DNA of 64,000 nt from Ischnura elegans. Its lineage: Eukaryota; Arthropoda; Insecta; Odonata; Coenagrionidae. The stretch's first letter is position 1, and the number at the start of each line of letters is the position of its first letter. The notes beneath the pieces are model-generated. The model made no database searches. It had not been told where the DNA came from and saw nothing but the letters and a program-made list of their open reading frames with translations. This document shows, in pieces, positions 56,201 to 64,000 of the stretch. Both the position numbers and the translations under genes were made by a program. The stretch lies in contig NC_060251.1 of NCBI RefSeq assembly GCF_921293095.1, forward strand, positions 101,108,566 through 101,172,565, written 5' to 3'.

Positions 56201-59200
56201 TCGGCCTTAACGGTGATATATAGTTGGCAATGCAAGGGAATATTAGCCTCTAATAAACCTCTCAAAGATGCACCCCATTTTAGCCATAACGACACACTTG
56301 ACGGTACACTTATGTCGTATATTTACTATGGAAATTAATATGAATTTTCGCAATCAGAGATTCACCTCATACGTTAGTTTGGATTGATAAGTATACAATT
56401 CAACCCGCACTAGTCCAAAATCGGGAGAAATTCACACATTCATAGTTCCTGCCGCTCAGCTAACCCGCAACTTAATGTATTTTGGAGTTATAATGTCCGA
56501 AGGCCAAATTCATAGTGGGCACAAATTCTCGATGTGCTTTTTAAAGACGAATCCCCATAAATAAGGAAAAAAAACTATAGAAAAGGTTAGCACATGAGGT
56601 CAATTTAGGTAAACAACGTTCGACCAAAAACGTTTTGAGGGGTAGAAACGTATTTAAAATAGTAAAATTTATTCACCCAAAATCAAAAATAACTATATAT
56701 GCACTGAACAATTGTCAGAAATTTAAGGTAGAAATAATACGTTATTTCTGGAATTTATAGTAATTTTTCAAAATTAAAGAATATGAAAAAGTAATTTTCT
56801 AATCAATTGAAGACGACATATAGGACAAGAATTAGAGAGAGACAATTATCAGTGTCAGCTAGTGTTTTTACGATGGCCGTATGTGTATAAATTTAATGAA
56901 AATGACGTATTATTTTCCGTGCAATATTGTATCTTCGAAGTGTTTTTTCATCATCTTTTAAGAATATTATTCTCGTCAACGTAAATTTATGGACGTGATT
57001 AAGCCACGCATAACGAACGATTAGTAATTCGCTCACTTAGGCCTAATTCATAACAACTTCGATCTGATTACTTGGAATTTCATTCAGAAATTTTTTTATG
57101 AAGACTTTATTCCTCTATTATTATTTTATGAAGCCTCTATTTCTGCCCTTAAATTTTATTAAGTAGGAATTAAATTTATTCGAAAACATGGTAACTAATT
57201 CAAAATTACTTGACGGATCCGCTGTGTAAGATTTTACGTTCAAAAAGCTCCAGCTGTTGACGCTTTTATAGAGACTGCCATTAAAAAATAAAGACTGATC
57301 TTGGAAAAAAATGTAAGGACATATATGAATCTTCTCCAGTCCTTAGGTGTCAACCGAGTTGGTTGTTAGGCGGGAGTGATTTTAACTAAAATAAAGCGAT
57401 TGTCTCCATGAAGCTTTGACCTTATAGACGATCCGTGAAAGCAAAGAAAACCGCTGCCCAATAGCATCATACACAAAGGTAACCCAAAAATTGTGCTGTC
57501 TTCCTTCGAGTACATGGTAGCCAATGGCATTGCAAAGTTTCAACTTGCAATAAAAATCTTTGCCTTGCAAACGACAATTTTAGTTGATATCGACACGGAG
57601 AAGTCTAATGCACACATATTTAAAATTAAATGCTGAAAAAAAAGTATCGAAAATAAACATTTATTTTCAATCCTTTTTCCAGCATCATTATGTTCGGAGT
57701 TTTAATCGACAATTAAATGTTTACCAGAGCATAATTTCACTTATATTTGAGAAATTTTCTAGAGTTACCGAAATCACGATAGGAAAATAAAGAACTCTTA
57801 TTCGAAATAAAAATGCATAATCATGCACGGCAATTCCTGAAATTTAACTGTATAAACACTGGACATCCACTTTACTCTCAGACCCAGTACGGATCATTGT
57901 CTCAGACGACAACCGAGTATTTAAAACCCTCGCATAGATTTTTTCGAAAAATTATAACGCTTTCACTCATCTCTGGAATCCGCTCGACTATCAGAGCGAC
58001 TTTCCCAGAGGGTAGAAAATCAGCTGGACGTTTTATGCGCTCTTTTTTTTCATTTAGTGTCGATCCGTCGTCGGTCGTTAGTTTCTCGAGTGTGCAGTAG
58101 TACACAAGGAAGCTATTACGGTCTCGAGAAGAGAAACCTAGCTGCAATTGGCGCACGTCTCCCCTGCAATAGGAAAGTGAAAAGAGGTGAAATGAAGCAA
58201 CGGGCGGGCCCCGCTGTCTATCCGTAGGTAGCTGTTGCACCACGATTTAGTGTCGGCACCATTAGACGCCGCCGTAACAGGAAAAGACACACGGTAGGCA
58301 GACTCAAAGAACATGCAAAAAAGCCTTGCCGTATATTAACCGTAGGATTTTTTCGCTAATGTTTTCTTAATGACAATTGTGTTAGAATTAGAAAAATAAA
58401 GATACCCGTGTATTTATACGTTTTTCGATCCGTCACCTAGTTCTCGAGCCATTCAAAGCGATAAATCGTTGACCTTAACCCTTTCGTAGAGAAGTTGATG
58501 ACGTCACCAACTCCTGCCGAGAGGGACTCCATGTTTCAGATACTCCAGGTCCTCGCGGATCAGGCTCGTGCGGCTCACTGTTGTTTAAACTCTCGTTTGG
58601 GATTCGTTCCTTTAATGAGCGCTTCTCTCTGAAGCCGAAACTAATGAGAAATGAAGTCACTAACTCTTAAAAATTTGGCGGCACAGTTAGATATTTTTTA
58701 TGTAAGAGAATGCATGAATCAGGTAGACTTTATTTTTGCCGAACCTTAAATTTTCATTCCATCTTCTTTCCGTGAATCGTGACTTCGGTATGAGTGAAAG
58801 AGCGCTTCGTTTCACGTCTATTCACGGATCGCAAGTCAAGCACAGAGAGTTTTAATGGGTCAATTATCAAGAGAAAAAGGGAAGCTGCTCGCGCGATACT
58901 TACATAACTGCAACGAGCGAGCAAAAAGCATAGAAATGTTTTAACAATGCAAAGAGTCGCTGCAGACCCTTTGGCTACGTGCTGAGGTTAGATTGCTTGA
59001 CCTGTTAAGGCTATATCGTTTAGAGCGAAACGGAGAACATTATGTTAGAACCGCACCAGATTTCTATGACCAACAGAAACAATAAAATAAGTTAGATATA
59101 CTGCCGAAAGTATTGGTGTAGGAATTCGTTTTTCCCCAGAGCAACTAAGGACTCAAACAGATGATAGATCGAACTCAGACAGTCAATATATCCTACTGCG

Positions 59201-60941
59201 TACTTTAATCACTTTTTAATCTCGTAAAGAAAAACGTCTGGTGGCCAAAATGCTCCATTCGCACGCCCGTTAATGCGGCTTGCTGAATAATGTGTAGATA
59301 TAAATATAGATCAACATCATCACAAGAGTGGCATCTTGATGCAGCTGAAAGTTTCCCAAACTTTTCTTTGTGGATTTAGTTTGGATTTTTAAGCAACACA
59401 GGAGATGTCTCGAAGAACTTAAATGCTATTCTTTATATCTACTATAGATTTTTCCGTACTAATTCCGCGTGCCATTAGTTTCTGGCTCTAACTGACATTT
59501 TTGAGTGAGGTGCTACAAACCTTATGAGATCTATAATCTACATGATAATCCGACTTTTTGGAGCCAGGGTCCTCCCTGGGGTCATTCCAGTGATGCAAAA
59601 AATTGGCTCCATTGGGCACTAATAAGCTGCAAGTTATCTAAATTAATCGTCATAAGAAATGTTGACTTCATACATTAAGGGTAAATCGAAGAGTAAAAAA
59701 TTGATAGCTAAATCAAAGGCAACTTTTTCTTTAGCATGAAATTGGAACTCAAAAGACAAAGGAAATTATTATTAACTTCGCTGTGTTAACCACATAACCC
59801 TTGTTATACCGCTCACTATGGGTGAAGTTTTAGGAAGGCCTCGCTACCCCTGACTTCCCAAACCTGAGTAGTAATTTTTCTGAAAAATGTGCGAAACCTG
59901 TACATTCAAGTACAATGAAAAAAAGGAATCAAAAGTTTAAGTAATTTAAAAATATCTCTTTATTGTTTCTTATTGGATGATACTCAAAATTCTGTTTACA
60001 AAGGCTATTTAAACTAGTTTTACAGGCGGGAACCCCCCGTTACTCTGGGGGGTATTTATTTCCCCTAAACCCTCGGCAGAATTGCTGGTCCCCCCAACAT
60101 AAGACTCTAAACTCCGTCCTAGCCTCTCACCATTGCGTATCTATATACCAGCTATTTTAAGAGGTGAGTAACTAATTCGATGAAATATAGAAGATGACCA
60201 ACGCATTTTAATCCCAAGGAGATTTTTACATTCTTCACGTGGCTCTCAAAGTCAATAAAAAACAACAAAAACTTCACTTCGTACGTTCCGCGGTTTGAGT
60301 TCAAAGAAAATGGTTGCGAAAGGTTTTATCATAATCAAGGCGAAAAAATCGAAATAATTCCTTGTTGGGTAGGGGGAGAAGAATGGAGGAGCAAAGAGGG
60401 GTGAGGTTTAGAAACTAAAGCGTCGGGCAGGGAAAATTTTTAAGGCGAATGGGCGGAGTGGGAAATTTGAGAATTGAAAAAGCCAAGGTCAGCAGTGACG
60501 TCAATACCAAGACACCCATGAAAATCCAAGCATTGAATCCGCAGGGAACGAACCTGAGTTGGGAATGACAGGTAAAAGCAATTTCGGTTAGTGGACCACA
60601 TCTGTGTCTGCATTTTTAATTTTATTATCCTCAAAAATATGTTGCCCGTTACCGTTTTTTTCATTGCACAAAATCTTTGGAACAAGTAAACTACAATTTT
60701 TAAAGCTGTAAAAACTACCTACAACGTTTTATGAAGCCTAGCTTAAACCTTGAACTACCAATGGGAAATATCCTCTCCACGCTAGGGAGCGTTCAGCCAT
60801 CGGTTTTTATGTAGACAAAGGCTTGTATTAATGAATATCCTTTATATTTTCCCTTTGTCTCCACAGAGTAAGCCTACCTAAGTCCGTGGGAGTTAGCTAA
60901 GACTCCTGACAACTTTCGCGAAATGCTACAGACTTTTTCTT
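56201..60941. other. no recognisable gene
   Basis: Mostly AT-rich unique sequence. A CpG-richer patch at 57900-58270 contains GTCGATCCGTCGTCGGTCGT and might be regulatory. A CCCCCCGTTACTCTGGGGGG hairpin lies near 60036-60055. None of the open frames (for example 57813-58100 plus, 57902-58243 minus) shows a known domain. Confidence 0.4.
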
Positions 60942-61060
60942 AAATAATAATAATTTTATTACTCCACATACAAATTACATGACAATAGCAAAATTGAGTC
61001 ATTTTAGATATCCTCGAAGGATAACCTGTTTTAGGCTATCATCCAAAATAATGATGTATT
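60942..61060 (-). mobile_element. possible LINE 3' end
   Basis: Reverse-complemented, the segment ends in TGTATGTGGAGTAATAAAAT then TATTATTATT, a terminal layout common at the 3' ends of insect LINEs. No coding block was recognised to its right, so this is tentative. Confidence 0.3.
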
Positions 61061-64000
61061 ATGCTTTACATATAGTGTAGATCATTTTTTGTTACCTTGT
61101 TAATCTATGTTCACAAAACGTAAGTGCGTACATGAAAAATAACAACGAAAATAGTATTTATAATTCATTTAAATTAATGTTTTATAACAAATATATTCTA
61201 ATTATTATTACATTCAAATTGTTGCTTTGAAAGTGGTATTTGTCTGTGGGAGAACAGGATCATTTTATGCACAACGCTCATTCTTGTAACTTTTTAGCAT
61301 TAGTACGATAATTTTATCAAATTCTGGATGCTTGCACTGATCTATACATTACAATAGTGTTTGTTAGGACAGCTTTAATTCGTAGGAAAAATATGGGAAT
61401 GTCAAGAGGAATGTTAGTTATAAATTCATGAATGTGAGTGTAGAGAATATGTTTTAATATAAATGAGTGGAAAGGGAGAGGGGAAATTAAAAAGTCTAAG
61501 TTGTCAATACCGTCTAGAAAAAAAACCCGCATTTTTATCAATAAGTGCGTTATCTATGAGATGTCTTGGCTAATATGTAGGATTCCACTGAAATGTAGTT
61601 AGGAGGTACAAAATAAAAACAATAAAAAGTATTCCTAAAATAAACCTGAACCCGACGGCGGCACATTAAGTCATCTTTGCCAACAGAGAACGAAATAAAC
61701 ATAAGAAAAAAATCTCGATTACTGGCAGACATTTGAAAACAATAGTTTTAAACTTTTTTAAAGAATAATAGAGAATGAAACGAACTAAAGTTCTAACATA
61801 CCATATTTTAAGGTACGAAATTGGATGTTGACTGGATCGTTAATATAACCTCCCACATTAGCACTTCAGCTAACCATATTTGAAAACATACAATGAAACG
61901 GGAAAAGACAAATTATCTGCAAATATTAAAGCTGCATCTTCGTTTCTCGTATTGAAAACGCTTGATTCGTTGTGGCTTACACTCTTTTGAGCTATTCCTT
62001 CCATCAATGGCAGAATATCTCTGAGCGAGGGAATGAAACAGAACGACGTCACTTATGAATGAAAAGTGGGAAGAAAAGGGAAATTCCTATTTTAAACTTT
62101 GGTCGTCGTCACTTCCTTCTTTTCCATATACTTAATTATCCTAAAGCAACGTGATTTCAGGTGTGAGTGAAAACCCCATAGCTTCATCGCATGAAACTAA
62201 CAAATGGGCAAATTCTTGGCTTCCCAATAAAAAACTTCACAGCTAATTCCATGAAACCTTCATGAACAGCACTACCGTTTACCGACGTGCACACTTGGGT
62301 GGCCCGATATATGAAGCTTTTTTTACTTAGTTACATCTGACAAGTAGGAAAGAGATGCCATTCCTTTCATGGAATGAAATTTGCTTTTTTGAAAAGATAA
62401 TTTAGGTCTTAAAAAGTCTAATTATTTATCTTCAACTCCCCCAAAATAGCACATTTAAGGCATTATATCAGGGGTTTCTAATGATCACCCACGATGGAGA
62501 GTCATAAACACTGTTTTTTTTAATTTTAAGGGTATAGCAGTTTATGTTATCCGATTTCAAATATATTTTAGATTAAATAGATGAAATGTATATGAAAACT
62601 GTAAAAATGCATTTCATTCCCACCAGTAGTATTTCACCAAGCAAATCAGAGCCTATATTCTCAAAATTTCACTAGATAGTGCTTCTTAAGAGAGCGGTTC
62701 ACCGTCTCCGCATTGGCTCGGATTTTCAGGAGGTGGTACCTCATGTATATAGCTTATGTTGTAAAATGAGCAAAAACTCGAGTGCACTCGGCATTTTGAT
62801 AATGGTAGCCCATATTGTTCTTGCACAGATAATAGAAACCGTTATCTTTGAAGCCATGTTGTCCATAAATCTTTCTCCTTGATGTCTGTCGAAAAATTCG
62901 CATCCGCAAAGATGTAAATTATTTTTCTCATACATTTGTGCAAAAAACCATTTTCGCGAAACGAGAAAATGGGGGGGTGGAAGATTCATCATGAGACTCT
63001 AACCCGCAGACATCATGCGCACGAATAACCGCGCGGGGAAAGCTAGTTGGCCTCAATTGACTGTAAGGTGACGCTATAACGGCAAAGGGGACGAATTACC
63101 ATTCATATTTGCAAACTCATGACTTCAAAAGTAATTAAAATGAAAAGTAATGATACGGGTGGGTTGAAATATCTGATATATAACAACGTTTCCTGTTTGA
63201 CTAATTCAGTCAGTAACTCAACAAGGCTAAAGACACTAAAGATACAGAAATGAACTTTTCAAATTATATTCCTTGTGTAATACTCATCGTAAAACAAAAC
63301 AAACACAAAGTACCGTTACGCACACTTTTATAATAGGTACTGCTGATTATTTTCAACGGCATTATCGAGACAAACAGAAAAGCAGTCGACGGCATTATAA
63401 GAGTTTTCGCATAGAAAGTTGCGTTTGTTTTTGTTTTACAAAGAGTATTACTTCATTCCACCAAGTAACTCCGAAATGAGAAATTTTAATTCTGTGGGTC
63501 ATATTTCGGTGCACTTAAAATTTTTTTTTCAAGAATAATTGTCGGGGTTTTTGTATTCAGTTCATATAAACTTTTTGAATCCATAAGAATAGCATTGAAA
63601 TCGGAGCAGACCATTCTGTTAATACTTTTGTTTAATTCCATTTGAAATATTGGGTAAAAATATAGTAGCCATAATTTAGTGCACAACGCCCATTGGGCGT
63701 CGCCCATTAACATTATGCTTGATAACAGCGACATCATGGCAAAATTAGAAGTACCAAAACGCACTTCCCTGAACTTTTTTTAGAAGTGAAATATATGTGT
63801 GTGTAATATATGTAAATAATATACAATGTGTTCTTTTATTACAACTAATTATTTACATGGCTACATCCTTCCATTCTGAGTATGTGAGGCTCTTTATGAA
63901 AAACTATGCTCTATTTTGTTTTTAAATTGCTACAAATGTGCTGCTAAATGCTTTGTTGACCTAATCCATATATTAGTTTATTTTTGAAGCTGTTACAAAT
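61061..64000. other. no recognisable gene
   Basis: AT-rich sequence to the window end. Short frames (61317-61541 minus, 62679-62882 plus, 63486-63764 minus) have no recognisable content. No paired transposon ends were found. Confidence 0.4.

Overview
This window is AT-rich arthropod, most likely insect, nuclear DNA. It has no bacterial operon logic, no ribosome-binding sites and no long continuous genes. It has GT-AG splice signals, a TATA promoter, tRNA-derived SINE traces and a dense layer of decayed transposons. I cannot name the species. No complete host gene is visible. The only feature that looks like a live host gene is the 5' end of one near 51.6-52.1 kb: a TATA box, a 5' UTR and a first coding exon with an ATG, a signal peptide and a consensus splice donor. 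Its remaining exons are not recognisable and may lie outside the window.

Layout. 0-10 kb: a mariner fragment, a non-LTR retrotransposon (LINE) C-terminal fragment, a 668-bp MITE-like repeat, three copies of an unclassified repeat, a second LINE family, and a third LINE piece with a hAT MITE inside it. 10-21 kb: a hAT MITE with a perfect 8-bp target duplication, two deleted mariners, stacked hAT-type ends with a perfect 45-nt palindrome, an inverted second copy of the 668-bp MITE, and LINE reverse-transcriptase and endonuclease pieces. 22.0-25.3 kb: a mariner whose transposase C-terminus is split by a 2.57-kb element with inverted arrays of GTTGGCC-type motifs. That inner element carries intron-exon-like coding pieces and is the most novel-looking object here. 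26.4-29.5 kb: a Ty3/gypsy integrase, two Penelope-like fragments in tandem, a 346-bp MITE and a PIF/Harbinger transposase piece. 30-32.5 kb: a jockey-like LINE. 34.8-35.2 kb: two MITEs almost touching. 37.7-41.5 kb: near-identical inverted arms about 3.45 kb apart, enclosing a GAAACG-rich fold-back array, LINE tails and a pogo-like element with a CENP-B-type helix-turn-helix. 43-51.4 kb: a SINE, a hAT MITE, LINE tails and two more MITEs. 52-64 kb: probable intron or intergenic DNA with few repeats.

How it works together. Most of the window records successive insertions, several of which can be ordered because one element interrupts another. Every transposase or polymerase reading frame I recognise is broken by stops, frameshifts or deletions, so activity in this window is unlikely. 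Class names rest on protein motifs and terminal repeats read by eye; no database search was run.
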